This document shows, in pieces, positions 1-8,972 of a stretch of DNA of 64,000 bases; position 1 is the stretch's first letter, and each line of letters starts with the position of its first letter. Origin of the DNA: Microvirga sp. Mcv34 (GTDB lineage: Bacteria; Pseudomonadota; Alphaproteobacteria; Rhizobiales; Beijerinckiaceae). The stretch spans positions 1 through 64,000 of the forward strand of contig NZ_JALJRK010000001.1 of the NCBI RefSeq assembly GCF_024519725.1, written 5' to 3'. The notes beneath the pieces were generated by a model. That model was given only the letters and a program-made list of their open reading frames with translations. It was not told the origin of the DNA and ran no database searches. Both the position numbers and the translations under genes were made by a program.

Positions 1-2
1 CC

Positions 3-323
3 GTTGGCCTCGCGGTGATCAACCCCCTGTTGAACAACCGCCTCGACCTGCATCTCCAGCGCCTGCGCGAGAACGTCTCCTGGGACAGTTCGAGGGCCCT
101 GGAAACCCTCAACGCCCTGACCATGCGGTTCCAGGGACTCGGCACGGATGCGAATGCGGCCGCCATCAAGACCATGTCGAACATGGTCCGGCGCGAAGCG
201 CTGGTGATGTCCTTCGCAGATGTCTTCCTGCTCCTGACAGTGCTGTTCCTGGGCCTGATCTGCGCCCTGCCGTTCATCAAGAAGCCACGCGCCGCTCCAG
301 CCGGCGGCGGGGGAGGGCATTGA
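3..323 (+). CDS. C-terminal end of a DHA2-family MFS multidrug efflux transporter (partial)
   Basis: The reading frame is open from the left edge of the window, so the gene begins outside it. The roughly 106 visible residues end in one long hydrophobic helix, a basic KKPR turn and a glycine-rich tail. An 'INPLLNNR' segment is followed by a polar periplasmic stretch rich in Arg, Asn and Thr, which is typical of the end of EmrB/QacA 14-helix drug:proton antiporters. A GTG at 15 is an in-frame valine of the truncated protein, not a likely start. The gene converges on the efflux operon that ends at 555. The family call rests on a short piece and the substrate cannot be told. Confidence 0.7.
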   Translation, partial: VGLAVINPLLNNRLDLHLQRLRENVSWDSSRALETLNALTMRFQGLGTDANAAAIKTMSNMVRREALVMSFADVFLLLTVLFLGLICALPFIKKPRAAPAGGGGGH

Positions 324-371
324 GGCGGCGGCACTCGGATGAGCGTTCGACGTCATCACCGTATGTCATCA

Positions 372-444
372 CCGGCCTCGTGCCGGCGATCTCGATGGCT
401 TGAAACACCGAGCCTTTCCAATCGGGGTGGCCGGCACAAGGCCC
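372..444. repeat. GC-rich palindromic intergenic element
   Basis: Between the convergent efflux genes there are two related GC-rich motifs: CCGGCCTCGTGCCGG at 372-386 and GGCCGGCACAAGGCC at about 430-444, in opposite orientation. They resemble the short dispersed palindromes found between Hyphomicrobiales genes. Dispersal cannot be shown from one window, so this is a weak call. Confidence 0.3.
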
Positions 445-486
445 GCCATGACAGTGCGGGTGCCATTCCCCAGAGGATGCTCAGTA

Positions 487-536
487 GAGGGGAACGGAAA
501 TCACCTTACGTCTCGCGTTTGATTTCCGTTCCCCTC
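487..536. repeat. 17-bp perfect inverted repeat with 16-nt loop
   Basis: GAGGGGAACGGAAATCA at 487-503 is perfectly complementary to 520-536, with 16 bases between. It lies just beyond the stop codon at 555 of the minus-strand membrane-fusion gene. As RNA it would form a strong hairpin on either strand, so it may stabilise or end transcripts of both convergent genes. Neither side has a T-tract, so a classical intrinsic terminator is not shown. Confidence 0.75.
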
Positions 537-554
537 GAACTTCCGCTGCCGGCC

Positions 555-1670
555 CTACCGCCGATCCGCCTCCGACGTCACATTCGGGCCCTGAGGCTGT
601 GCGCCTGTTCCCGTGGCCGGGACATCCGCAGGGCGGGCCGCCGTGTCCACGCTCACCACCACTGACATGCCGGGCGACAGGCGTTCCGCCAGCGCCTGCC
701 CTGGCGCGATGGCGATGCGGACCGGGACCCGCTGCGCCACCTTGGTGAAGTTGCCGGTGGCGTTGTCGGTCCTGATCACGCTGAACTCGGAACCCGCGGC
801 CGGCGAGAAACGCTCGATGCGCCCCTGAAGCGCGGCGTGTTCGAGCGCATCGACCGTGAAGGTGACGGGCTGGCCGACCCTCATGCCCGGCAGCTGGGTT
901 TCCTTGAAATTGGCGATGACCCAGATCCGCTCCGGGACGATGGTGAGCAACTGCGTGCCGGCTGCCACGTATTGACCGAGCCGGGCGCCAACTTCGCCGA
1001 GCTGTCCTTCCTCGGGCGCGACGATCCGGGTGTTCTGCAGATCGATCTCGGCGAGCCGCACGGCCGCCTCGGCACCCTGCACCGCCGCCTGGAGAGACTG
1101 GCGGTTGATGAGCGTGGAGGCGAGGTCCTGGCGGGAGACGGTGAGAGCAGCTTCCGCCTGGTGGAGGGAGGCGGTCGCCTGGTCGAGGGCGGCGCGGGCC
1201 TGATCGGCCTGGCTTTGCGTCGCGACGCCGCGTTCCAGAAGCGGAGCAATCCGGTTCCAGCTCGCGTCCGCAGCGCTCAATACGGCCTTGGCGCTGTCGA
1301 CCTGCGCTTGGCTCGATTCGATTCGCGCGCGGTCCGACCGCTCCTTCTGCTCGGAATTGGTCAAGGCCGCCTGCTGGCTCGCCAGGGTTGCCTTCGCCTG
1401 CTCGAGCTTCTGGGCAAAGATGCGGTCGTCGATCTTCACCAGCAGTTGCCCGACCTTCACACGCTGAAAGTCCTGAACGGCCACCTCGGCGACGTAGCCC
1501 GCGAGCTGGGGCGCGATGATCGTGATCTGACCGCGCACATAGGCATTGTCGGTGGTCTCGACCGTGCTGGTGAAGGGCGGAAGCCGCCATGCGTAGAGCA
1601 CGAGGGCTGCACCGGCGATGCCGATGACCGCAGCGAGGATAGTGGTCGTGAGACGGAGGAGCTTGCTCAT
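555..1670 (-). CDS. emrA: HlyD/EmrA-family membrane fusion protein of an efflux pump
   Basis: A 371-residue periplasmic adaptor that would link the inner-membrane MFS pump encoded just upstream to an outer-membrane channel. One N-terminal membrane helix (about residues 4-28) is followed by a biotinyl-lipoyl-like strand region beginning near 'TTDNAYVRGQ'. A long Ala/Gln/Glu-rich coiled coil comes next, then a second lipoyl half and a beta-barrel domain near 'RIVAPEEGQLGEVGARLGQY'. The ATG at 1670 is chosen because the longer frame up to 1727 would run into the preceding gene, which ends at 1678. Third gene of a marR-pump-adaptor operon. The symbol is by family; the drug substrate is unknown. 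Confidence 0.88.
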   Translation of the reverse strand: MSKLLRLTTTILAAVIGIAGAALVLYAWRLPPFTSTVETTDNAYVRGQITIIAPQLAGYVAEVAVQDFQRVKVGQLLVKIDDRIFAQKLEQAKATLASQQAALTNSEQKERSDRARIESSQAQVDSAKAVLSAADASWNRIAPLLERGVATQSQADQARAALDQATASLHQAEAALTVSRQDLASTLINRQSLQAAVQGAEAAVRLAEIDLQNTRIVAPEEGQLGEVGARLGQYVAAGTQLLTIVPERIWVIANFKETQLPGMRVGQPVTFTVDALEHAALQGRIERFSPAAGSEFSVIRTDNATGNFTKVAQRVPVRIAIAPGQALAERLSPGMSVVVSVDTAARPADVPATGTGAQPQGPNVTSEADRR

Positions 1671-1677
1671 GAGAGTG

Positions 1678-3375
1678 TTAACTGACAGCCGGTTGCGGTT
1701 CAGGTGAAATGGTTTTGCGGATCGCACGGAGCGCGAGATGCAGGATCATCGCCGCGAGGGCGACAGCGGCGAGGAGGGCGATGGCCAGGAAGGCGTCGTT
1801 GTAGGCGAGCACGGTGGCTTCGCGGGTGACCTGCTGGCCGAGCAGAGCGACGCCTTCCGCCTTGAGCAGGGACCGGTCCGTGAGGACACGGCCGTAGGCC
1901 CCCGCGAGCTGCGCAAGGCGCTGCGTGACGAGCGGGTCGGTCGAAGCGAGGTGATCGACCATGTCCTGGAGATGAAAGCGTGTCCGCCAGGTGATGAAGG
2001 TGCCGACGAGAGCCGAGCCGATCACGCCGCCGAGGCTCTGCGTCGTCAGGAAGACGACGATGAAGTTCAGGATGAAGGTCGGCCCCCGCTTCAGGGCCAG
2101 GGCCAAACCGGTCGCCATGGCGGGGGGCAGGAACAGAACACCGGCTGCCGCGATCAAGGCTTGGCTCACGTACATCTGCTCGGGCCTGGTGAGGTTCGTC
2201 GCGCTGCTGTCCATGAAGGCGCCGACCATGAGCAGCCCGAGAGCAACCATCTGGGCGGCGTTCTCCCGTCCGGGCTTGACGAAGATGATGTAGGACAGGC
2301 CTCCGGCGACGGAGGCTCCGATGACCACCAAGGACAGGGTCGTCATCTGGTCGTTCTGCAGGCCCAAGGCCTGGAAGAACGCGAAGGCTCCGGCGGTCTG
2401 CTCCGACATGAGGAGACGGAAGATCAGGAGCGTGCCGGCGAGATGAAGGATCTCCTTGCTGGTGAGCCAGCGGATGTCGAGAAACGGGTTTTCCCGGTTG
2501 AGCTCAATCACGACCGTGCAGGTGAGCGAGGCGAGGCCGATCGCGAGCATGACTCCGAGCCACGGCGCCTCGAACCACCAATAGGCCCGCCCCAGGGCGA
2601 ATACCATGGCGATCAGTCCGAACCCGATTGCGATGAAGAGATAGCTGACCACGTCGAGCCAGTGGATGACCTTGGCCCGTGGCGGCGGCGTGAGGGGCAG
2701 AAGATAAACGGCCGCGAAGGCCATCATGGCGAGCGCGATTTCGAAGAGGTACAGGCCGTGCCAATCGCCCAGCATGAGAAGGTCGGGCGAGATCAGGCGG
2801 GCCAGGGGGGCGCCGATGGCGATGTTCGTGAGGACGAGGGGCTGGCCGACACTCAGCTTCTTGGCCGGCGGAAGCGGCTCCAGCATGTAGAGGAAGGCCA
2901 GCGTCGAGATGGGCGAGGCCGCGATGCCGCTGAAGAAGCGCACGATGAGGGCCGATTGCAGGTCCCGCACGAAGATGTGCAGCAGCATCACAAGGACGAA
3001 GAGGAGAATGCTCAGCTCCGCGAAGTTGCGAAGGCCGTACTGCGCCCTGACCTTCACCAGGATCAACGATAGGCTGACATTCGGCGCCATATAGGCGGCG
3101 ATCAGCCAGGTCACTTCATTGGTGGTGGCGCCGAGCGGCCCCTGAAGCTGGGGCAGGTTCGCGGTGGCGAGGTTCATCCCCAGTCCCTGCGTGAGGGACA
3201 GGAGGAGGGAGGCCAGCATGTAAAGGACCGCCCGGGACCAGGGCATAGGGGCAGGCGCCGCCGGAGGGGCGGGCGGCGCCTGCTGCACCGGCGGCTCGGA
3301 AGGGGTCTCGACCTCGGAGCCGGTGGCATGGGAACGCTCGTTCTCGGACGAGCGGGTGTGAGATTCTGCGGTCAT
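1678..3375 (-). CDS. emrB: DHA2-family (EmrB/QacA-like) MFS efflux transporter
   Basis: A 565-residue multi-helix inner-membrane antiporter, the length expected for the 14-helix DHA2 family. A polar, proline-rich cytoplasmic N-terminus (about 45 residues, many PPAPP repeats) precedes the first helix. The 'LPQLQGPLGATTNEVTWLI' segment after helix 1 corresponds to the conserved region of EmrB proteins. The last helix is followed by a short Arg/Lys tail. It starts 14 bases after the MarR gene stops and ends 7 bases before the adaptor, so the three are probably one transcript controlled by that repressor. A proton-driven export role is inferred from the family. Confidence 0.9.
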   Translation of the reverse strand: MTAESHTRSSENERSHATGSEVETPSEPPVQQAPPAPPAAPAPMPWSRAVLYMLASLLLSLTQGLGMNLATANLPQLQGPLGATTNEVTWLIAAYMAPNVSLSLILVKVRAQYGLRNFAELSILLFVLVMLLHIFVRDLQSALIVRFFSGIAASPISTLAFLYMLEPLPPAKKLSVGQPLVLTNIAIGAPLARLISPDLLMLGDWHGLYLFEIALAMMAFAAVYLLPLTPPPRAKVIHWLDVVSYLFIAIGFGLIAMVFALGRAYWWFEAPWLGVMLAIGLASLTCTVVIELNRENPFLDIRWLTSKEILHLAGTLLIFRLLMSEQTAGAFAFFQALGLQNDQMTTLSLVVIGASVAGGLSYIIFVKPGRENAAQMVALGLLMVGAFMDSSATNLTRPEQMYVSQALIAAAGVLFLPPAMATGLALALKRGPTFILNFIVVFLTTQSLGGVIGSALVGTFITWRTRFHLQDMVDHLASTDPLVTQRLAQLAGAYGRVLTDRSLLKAEGVALLGQQVTREATVLAYNDAFLAIALLAAVALAAMILHLALRAIRKTISPEPQPAVS

Positions 3376-3389
3376 GGAAGGAACGTCAA

Positions 3390-3821
3390 TCAGCTTGAGG
3401 CTTCGATGTTCCGGCCCATGGCCTCGCAGACGCGAATGGCGACCCTGAGATCGTCCTCGTCGATGTCCTTGAGAACGTCGCTGCGGAATTCCTTCACAAG
3501 CAGATCCATATGGGCTGCCTGCTCCTGTCCCGTTGCGGTCAGGGCGATCTGCTTGGCCCGTCGGTCGCCGTCGACCGGCCGACGCTCGATCAAACTCTGC
3601 TTTTCCAGGCTGTCGAGAAGCGGGACCAGGGTCGGCCCCTCGATCTCCAGCGCGTACGCGAGCTCGGTTTGGGTCATGCCCTCTTTCTTGCCGAGAAGGA
3701 TCAGCGCGCGGGCGCGCGGCAGGGTGAGCCCCTGAGCCCGGACGCGGGCATCGAACAGAGTGCGCATCTTCCGGCTGATCTTCCAGAGTTCCTCGGAAAA
3801 TGCGGCCTTTGCAGGAGTCAT
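3390..3821 (-). CDS. MarR-family transcriptional regulator
   Basis: A 143-residue winged-helix protein of normal MarR length. The recognition region 'GMTQTELAYALEIEGPTLVP' is followed by 'LLDSLEKQSLIERRPVDGDR', the wing with the conserved D-x-R. It heads the efflux operon and most likely represses it until a toxic ligand binds. A perfect 10-bp palindrome lies 19 bases upstream of its start codon, exactly where an autoregulatory operator would sit. The ligand is unknown. Confidence 0.92.
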   Translation of the reverse strand: MTPAKAAFSEELWKISRKMRTLFDARVRAQGLTLPRARALILLGKKEGMTQTELAYALEIEGPTLVPLLDSLEKQSLIERRPVDGDRRAKQIALTATGQEQAAHMDLLVKEFRSDVLKDIDEDDLRVAIRVCEAMGRNIEASS

Positions 3822-3840
3822 GAGTTTGGACCTAGTGGGC

Positions 3841-3864
3841 GTATTATTAGGGTACTAATAATAC
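3841..3864. promoter_or_regulatory. Palindromic MarR-type operator
   Basis: GTATTATTAG at 3841-3850 and CTAATAATAC at 3855-3864 form a perfect 10+10 inverted repeat around GGTA. The AT-rich site stands out in GC-rich DNA and lies immediately upstream of the marR start at 3821. Its size and symmetry suit a MarR dimer. Binding is inferred. Confidence 0.75.
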
Positions 3865-3965
3865 GAGGGCTTGCTACTCCTTTCGCCGGTTCGGTGCAAG
3901 ATGCGGGGCCGGTCGGATCCAGCAGAGCAGGGTTGCGGAAAATGCGGTCCTCGTTCCGGTGAACG

Positions 3966-5219
3966 ATGCCGTTTAAACTGTTGTTCTTGCGGGGCGAACA
4001 TCATAGCTTGCCCGCTCAATTTCTCGTTCAAGGTCGAAGTCGCACCATCTTGCCTCCTCCGTCTCGCCAATCCACCTCCGTGGGCGCCGTACGCCGCGCC
4101 TTTGCGCCCTGGTCCAATCCCGATGCCAAGCCGCTCATCCGCTTCGATAACGTCACGAAGCGGTTCGGAGACGCGGTGGCGGTGGATCATCTCTCCCTAA
4201 ACATCTTCGAAGGCGAGTTCTTCTGCCTGCTCGGCCCGTCCGGCTGCGGCAAGACGACCCTCATGCGGATGCTCGCTGGCTTCGAGACGCCGAGCGAGGG
4301 CACGATCACCCTGGGCGATCAGAGCCTCGCCGGGGTGCCGCCCTATCGCCGGCCCGTGAACATGATGTTCCAGTCCTGTGCGCTTTTCCCCCACATGAGC
4401 GTGGAGAAGAACATCGCCTTCGGCCTGAAGCAGGACGGCATGCCGAAGGACCAGATCGCCGAGCGGGTGGGGGAGATGCTGCGTCTCGTGCAGCTCGAGA
4501 AGCTCGCCCGGCGCTATCCGAGCCAGCTCTCCGGCGGCCAGCGTCAGCGCGTGGCGCTGGCCCGCGCGCTTGCAAAGAAGCCCAAGGTGCTGCTTCTCGA
4601 CGAACCCCTCGGGGCCCTCGACAAGAAGCTGCGCGAGGAAACCCAGTTCGAGCTGATGGACATCCAGCACGAGCTCGGCATGACCTTCGTGGTGGTGACG
4701 CACGACCAGGAAGAGGCCATGACCATGGCCGACCGGATCGCCGTGATGGATCACGGCCGGATCGTCCAGGTGGCGACGCCGGGAGAGATCTACGAGCAGC
4801 CCAAGACCCGCTTCATCGCGGAATTCGTGGGCGACGTGAACATCCTGGAAGGCCATGTGCAAGGGCAGGAGAACGGTCTCTGGCGCGTGCAGACCGGCTA
4901 CGCCCAGGCGCCGCTCACCATCGACGATCCGGACGAGGTTCTGCATTCCGGCCAGGCGGTGGCGATTGCCGTGCGCCCGGAGAAGATGGTGATCCAGCGC
5001 GATCCGCCGCGTACCGGAGCGCTCAATGTCCTCACCGGGGAGGTGTGGGACATCGGCTATCTCGGCGACTGGACGGTCTATCGCGTCAAGCTCGCCACCG
5101 GCGAGATCCTGCGCGTCACCCGCGCCAACGCCTCCCGCTTCGTCGAGAACCCCATCGACTGGGACGAACAGGTCTATGTCACCTTCGCGCCGGATGCGGC
5201 CGTAATCCTGGCGGAATAG
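3966..5219 (+). CDS. potG: Polyamine ABC transporter ATP-binding protein (PotG/PotA type)
   Basis: The cytoplasmic ATPase of a spermidine/putrescine importer. Visible motifs are Walker A GPSGCGKTT (near residue 90 from this start), signature LSGGQRQR, Walker B LLLDEPLGALD and the H-loop VVTHDQEEAMTMAD. A C-terminal TOBE region follows, as in MalK/PotA proteins. Homology to rhizobial PotG clearly begins at 'VRRAFAPW', so the true start may be downstream of 3966. A GTG at 4080 is one option, but neither start has a good ribosome site. It ends 4 bases before the first permease gene. The complex needs a periplasmic binding protein, and none is encoded nearby. Confidence 0.9.
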   Translation: MPFKLLFLRGEHHSLPAQFLVQGRSRTILPPPSRQSTSVGAVRRAFAPWSNPDAKPLIRFDNVTKRFGDAVAVDHLSLNIFEGEFFCLLGPSGCGKTTLMRMLAGFETPSEGTITLGDQSLAGVPPYRRPVNMMFQSCALFPHMSVEKNIAFGLKQDGMPKDQIAERVGEMLRLVQLEKLARRYPSQLSGGQRQRVALARALAKKPKVLLLDEPLGALDKKLREETQFELMDIQHELGMTFVVVTHDQEEAMTMADRIAVMDHGRIVQVATPGEIYEQPKTRFIAEFVGDVNILEGHVQGQENGLWRVQTGYAQAPLTIDDPDEVLHSGQAVAIAVRPEKMVIQRDPPRTGALNVLTGEVWDIGYLGDWTVYRVKLATGEILRVTRANASRFVENPIDWDEQVYVTFAPDAAVILAE

Positions 5220-5223
5220 AGCC

Positions 5224-6129
5224 ATGACGGAGCGCCCCTTCGCACGACGCCTGGCAGCCGGTCTCGTGCCGGCCGTACCCTATCTCTGGCTCGGCGTGTT
5301 CTTCCTCGTGCCATTCCTGATCGTCCTCAAGATCAGCCTGTCGGATCCGGCCGTGGCCCAGCCGCCCTACAAGCCGGTTTTCGACTGGAGCGACATCGCC
5401 GGCTTCTTCAGCGGACTCGATCTGGAGAATTTCGAGCTCCTGACGCAGGACGACCTCTATTTCCGCGCGACGCTCTCGTCTGTGCGCATCGCGGCGATCT
5501 CGACGGCACTTCTCCTGCTCGTCGGCTTTCCCATCGCCTACGGCATGGCCCGTGCGCCCGAACGCTACCGTTCGCTGCTGGTGGCGCTCGTCATCCTGCC
5601 GTTCTGGACGAGCTTCCTTATCCGCATCTATGCCTGGGTGGCGATCCTCAAGCCTGAAGGGCTGCTCACCCAGGCGCTCACGGGGCTCGGGCTGATCAGC
5701 GAGCCGCTCGACATCCTCAACACGGAAACGGCGGTCTTTATCGGCATCGTCTATGCCTATCTGCCCTTCATGGTGCTGCCGCTCTACGCGACTCTGGAGA
5801 AGATGGACGACACGCTGCTCGAGGCGGCGCTCGATCTCGGCTCCCCGCCCTGGCGGTCATTCTGGACCATCACCGTGCCGCTCGCCATGCCGGGCATCAT
5901 AGCGGGTTCGCTCCTATGCTTCATCCCGGCAGTGGGCGAGTTCGTCATTCCCGACCTCCTCGGCGGATCTGAGACCCTGATGATTGGCCGGCAGCTCTGG
6001 AGCGAGTTCTTCTCCAACCGCGATTGGCCGCTGGCTTCGGCGGTGGCGATCCTGCTTCTCATCATCCTCGTGGTGCCCATCGTGATCTACCGCGATGTCG
6101 AGGCCCGGCGCCTGGAGGCAAGGCCATGA
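5224..6129 (+). CDS. potH: Polyamine ABC transporter permease (PotH type)
   Basis: A 301-residue inner-membrane permease with about six helices. The cytoplasmic EAA loop 'EAALDLGSPPWRSFWTITVP' would dock on the ATPase. The pattern of an N-terminal helix, a long periplasmic loop and then the BPD_transp_1 core matches PotB/PotH. It lies 4 bases after potG, and its TGA overlaps the next ATG as ATGA, so translation is probably coupled. Substrate assignment to polyamines follows the subunit set; related systems carry other cationic compounds. Confidence 0.9.
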   Translation: MTERPFARRLAAGLVPAVPYLWLGVFFLVPFLIVLKISLSDPAVAQPPYKPVFDWSDIAGFFSGLDLENFELLTQDDLYFRATLSSVRIAAISTALLLLVGFPIAYGMARAPERYRSLLVALVILPFWTSFLIRIYAWVAILKPEGLLTQALTGLGLISEPLDILNTETAVFIGIVYAYLPFMVLPLYATLEKMDDTLLEAALDLGSPPWRSFWTITVPLAMPGIIAGSLLCFIPAVGEFVIPDLLGGSETLMIGRQLWSEFFSNRDWPLASAVAILLLIILVVPIVIYRDVEARRLEARP

Positions 6130-6920
6130 ACCGGCGCCTGAGTCTCTTCAACGTCACCTCGCTGGTGATCGGCTTCGCCTTCCTGTATCTGCCGATCCTG
6201 CTCCTAGTGATCTATTCCTTCAACGCGTCGCGCCTCGTGACCGTGTGGGGCGGCTTCTCGACCCAATGGTACGGCGCGCTCTTCCGCAACCAGGCCCTCA
6301 TGGAGGCGGCCTGGGTCACCCTGCGGATCGCGCTCCTCTCGGCGACGCTGGCGACGGTGCTCGGGACCCTTGCGGCGCTCGCGCTGACCCGCTACGGGCG
6401 CTTTCCCGGCCGGACGCTCTTCACCGGCATGGTCTATGCTCCGATGGTCATGCCGGAGGTCATCACCGGCCTGTCGCTGCTGCTGTTCTTCGTTGCGATC
6501 GACCTGGACCGCGGGTTCTGGACCATCACGCTCGCACATACCACGCTCACCATGTGCTTCGTCACGGTGGTGGTGCAGTCGCGCCTCATGACCTTCGACC
6601 GCTCGCTCGAAGAGGCGGCCATGGATCTCGGCGCGCCGCCTCTGCGCACTTTCTTCTCCGTGACCCTGCCGCTCATCGCCCCGTCCATCGTGGCGGGCTT
6701 TCTGCTCGCCTTTACCCTGTCCATGGACGACCTGGTGATCGCGAGCTTCAACGCCGGGCCCGGCGCCACGACCCTGCCGATCAAGATCTACAGCCAGGTC
6801 CGACTTGGGCTCTCACCGGAGGTGAACGCCGCCTCCACGATCCTCATCGGCATCGTGACCCTCGGCGTGATCTCCGCGACCCTGCTCAGCAAGCGCTCGG
6901 TTTTGCGCAAAGCTCACTGA
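6126..6920 (+). CDS. potI: Polyamine ABC transporter permease (PotI type)
   Basis: A 264-residue second permease. The opening segment has the 'YLPILLLVIYSFNAS' pattern of PotC/PotI. The EAA loop 'EAAMDLGAPPLRTFFSVTLP' and 'FTLSMDDLVIASF' near the last helices are family signatures. The ATG at 6126 overlaps the potH stop, which is why the longer frame from 6024 is not used. The 3' end overlaps the convergent AsmA-like gene by 7 bases. It is the last gene of the importer operon. Confidence 0.9.
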   Translation: MNRRLSLFNVTSLVIGFAFLYLPILLLVIYSFNASRLVTVWGGFSTQWYGALFRNQALMEAAWVTLRIALLSATLATVLGTLAALALTRYGRFPGRTLFTGMVYAPMVMPEVITGLSLLLFFVAIDLDRGFWTITLAHTTLTMCFVTVVVQSRLMTFDRSLEEAAMDLGAPPLRTFFSVTLPLIAPSIVAGFLLAFTLSMDDLVIASFNAGPGATTLPIKIYSQVRLGLSPEVNAASTILIGIVTLGVISATLLSKRSVLRKAH

Positions 6921-8725
6921 GCGATGGCCTGGGGACGCTGTTCGTTGGCGGGGACGCGGTCCGAGGGGAAGAGGGGCTTGGCTGCGCCCGAGCGTTCGAT
7001 CAGGGAGCGGACCTGCGGGGACACGACCACGTTGTCCCAGTCGCCTACCACATTGAACACGAGAGAAGGCGATTGGCCCGAAGGTGCGCCCGCGGGCGAA
7101 ACGTTCGCCGTCATGCTGACTGTGCGGTCCACCAGAAGCACCTGTCCTTGAAGAGCAGCCTGTACGGTGGGTCCCTTCAGGTTGGCTTCCGCGATCTCGC
7201 CGACCCCATCCTTGATGACGACCTGCGCCTGCGCCTTGTCGAAGGGGGTCCGGCCGCCTTTCCAGTTCAGGGACGCGAGAAGCGGACGCTTGTCCACCCG
7301 GCGCAAGGCGTCGTCGAGAGCGATCCCGACGATCTCTCCGTCGACGATCTCGATGGAGGAGCGACCCTGGGCCTCCCGGATCACGTCCGCGGGGTTCCGG
7401 CCCGTTCCCTCGAAGCCGAACTGCCCGGATGCCAGGCCGGTGATCCAGCGCGGCTCTCCCATGGCGGCCAGGAAGGGGGCGATCTTCACCCCGGCGAAGG
7501 TTCCCTGGCTCTTCAGCTCGACCTGGCCGTCCTGCTTCACCAGCGACAGGCGTCCCTTCAGGCTGCCGTCCTGGAATCCTGCCCTGCCGATCGAGGCCTC
7601 GATCCGTCCGGACTGCACGAGGACGCTGGCGGCCATGTCGTCGAGGCTGAGGCGTCCCAAATTGGCACTCGCGGCCGATATGCGCAGGTCGAGATCGGTG
7701 CCGGTGGTCCGCGTGAGGTCGATGGTCTCCTCGCTCCAGGCGCCGGAAGAGGTCCGGGCCTGGGAGAAGGGGGCAAAGAGGTCCGACAGGTTGAGCGTAT
7801 CAGCCGCGAGCGTGCCGGTGATCACGGGGCGCTCCGTGTCGAAGCGCACGCCCAAAGTCCCCTCCAGCTTGTCCTCCCCCAGGGTCACTGAGACGGCCGG
7901 CCAGGACAGGCGGCGGCGGTCCATCGAGAATTCGCCCGCGACGGAGACGGCGCGCAGCAGCGGCCCGAAGGGCAGCTCCACCCCGCTCCAGCGGGTGAAG
8001 TCGCGCACGGACTTGGCCTTGAGGGTGCTTTCCCCCGTGATCCGAGGCGATAGGCCAAGCTGGGCTTCGCCTGCGGCCGTGAACCGGGCGGAATGTGTCG
8101 ACAGGGCGAGCGAGAACGGGCTGATCCGGTCCAACACCAGAAGGTCGGGGGAGACCGAGGCTTGCTCGAGAGCGACCACCTCGTCCCTCCAGAGGGCGGA
8201 TCCGGATAGGGTCATGGGCTCGGCAGCATCGGCCCAGCGGATGACGAGGTTCAGCTGGTCGAGATTGGCTTCCTTCAGGTCGCTCCAGCGCAGGGTGGAT
8301 TTGTTCACGATCAGGCGCCGGGCATAGGTCTCGTTTGTCCGGTCCTTGAGGACCTCCGCCCATTTCACCGATTGCAGGGCTTGGAGCGACGCCGTAATGC
8401 GGCTTTCGCTCAAGTCGAAATCCGAGAGCTCGATCCGGCCGAGGAGGAGGGGCAGGATGCGCAGCTCTCCCCGCAGGGTTCCGCCTTCAGCCTTGAGAGC
8501 CTGATCGGGGAAGTGCAGCGTCACATCCTCGAACTTGACCCGAGGGATGGGAAGGACGGCGAAGGTGCTGCGGCCCCTGACCGTCAGGTCGAGCCCGTAT
8601 TTCTCCCTCACGTGCTGGGTCAGCTCCGCGGACAGGCCGCCGCCGGGCAGGGTCCACGGAGAGGCGGCCGTTCCGAGAACGGCGAGCGAAATCAGCGCAA
8701 TGAGCAGGACTATGCGGCGGGACAT
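6914..8725 (-). CDS. AsmA-family envelope protein
   Basis: A 603-residue protein with an N-terminal signal-anchor helix ('RRIVLLIALISLAVLG'). Long beta-rich repeats follow, typical of the AsmA/TamB-like superfamily of periplasmic phospholipid-transport or outer-membrane-assembly factors. The C-terminal 'GLASGQFGFEGTGRNPADVI' and 'GRSSIEIVDGEIVGIALDDA' stretch is the characteristic AsmA C-terminal region. It is transcribed alone and converges with the polyamine permease. No catalytic site is expected. The precise role is not deducible. Confidence 0.85.
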   Translation of the reverse strand: MSRRIVLLIALISLAVLGTAASPWTLPGGGLSAELTQHVREKYGLDLTVRGRSTFAVLPIPRVKFEDVTLHFPDQALKAEGGTLRGELRILPLLLGRIELSDFDLSESRITASLQALQSVKWAEVLKDRTNETYARRLIVNKSTLRWSDLKEANLDQLNLVIRWADAAEPMTLSGSALWRDEVVALEQASVSPDLLVLDRISPFSLALSTHSARFTAAGEAQLGLSPRITGESTLKAKSVRDFTRWSGVELPFGPLLRAVSVAGEFSMDRRRLSWPAVSVTLGEDKLEGTLGVRFDTERPVITGTLAADTLNLSDLFAPFSQARTSSGAWSEETIDLTRTTGTDLDLRISAASANLGRLSLDDMAASVLVQSGRIEASIGRAGFQDGSLKGRLSLVKQDGQVELKSQGTFAGVKIAPFLAAMGEPRWITGLASGQFGFEGTGRNPADVIREAQGRSSIEIVDGEIVGIALDDALRRVDKRPLLASLNWKGGRTPFDKAQAQVVIKDGVGEIAEANLKGPTVQAALQGQVLLVDRTVSMTANVSPAGAPSGQSPSLVFNVVGDWDNVVVSPQVRSLIERSGAAKPLFPSDRVPANEQRPQAIAQ

Positions 8726-8972
8726 GGAATATGCGTTGTAAACCTTGAACCCGGCCTAGCAAGCGAGCATGAGGAGATGTCCTCAGGCAAGGCCGAAGTC
8801 TTGAATCGTTTCTATATATCCATAGGAAGGGATTGTCTAAATTGAGGCCAAGTTGCAGGGTGCCGCCATTCGTAGGCGGGCGGCCTGCGGCAAATACGTC
8901 GCGAGCCGCTCCCGAGGTTTATTTTTCGGACGCTTCTAACGAGCATGAGCATGCCCATGGGGAGAGGTTTTG

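Noticed and set aside
339-665. 108-codon plus-strand frame after the partial efflux gene
   Set aside because: It runs across the palindromic repeats and into the antisense of the adaptor gene; no ribosome site or family.
481-1590. 369-codon minus-strand frame overlapping the HlyD-type adaptor
   Set aside because: It is an alternative frame of the adaptor gene; the protein is Arg/Gly-rich and the adaptor frame has a full family match.
1738-3072. Long plus-strand open frame of 444 codons over the MFS transporter
   Set aside because: It is the antisense of a clear transporter gene; the translation is Glu/Gly/Arg-rich low-complexity sequence without any domain. The same holds for plus-strand frames over the PBP genes (18885-20252) and the CoA ligase (55014-57032).
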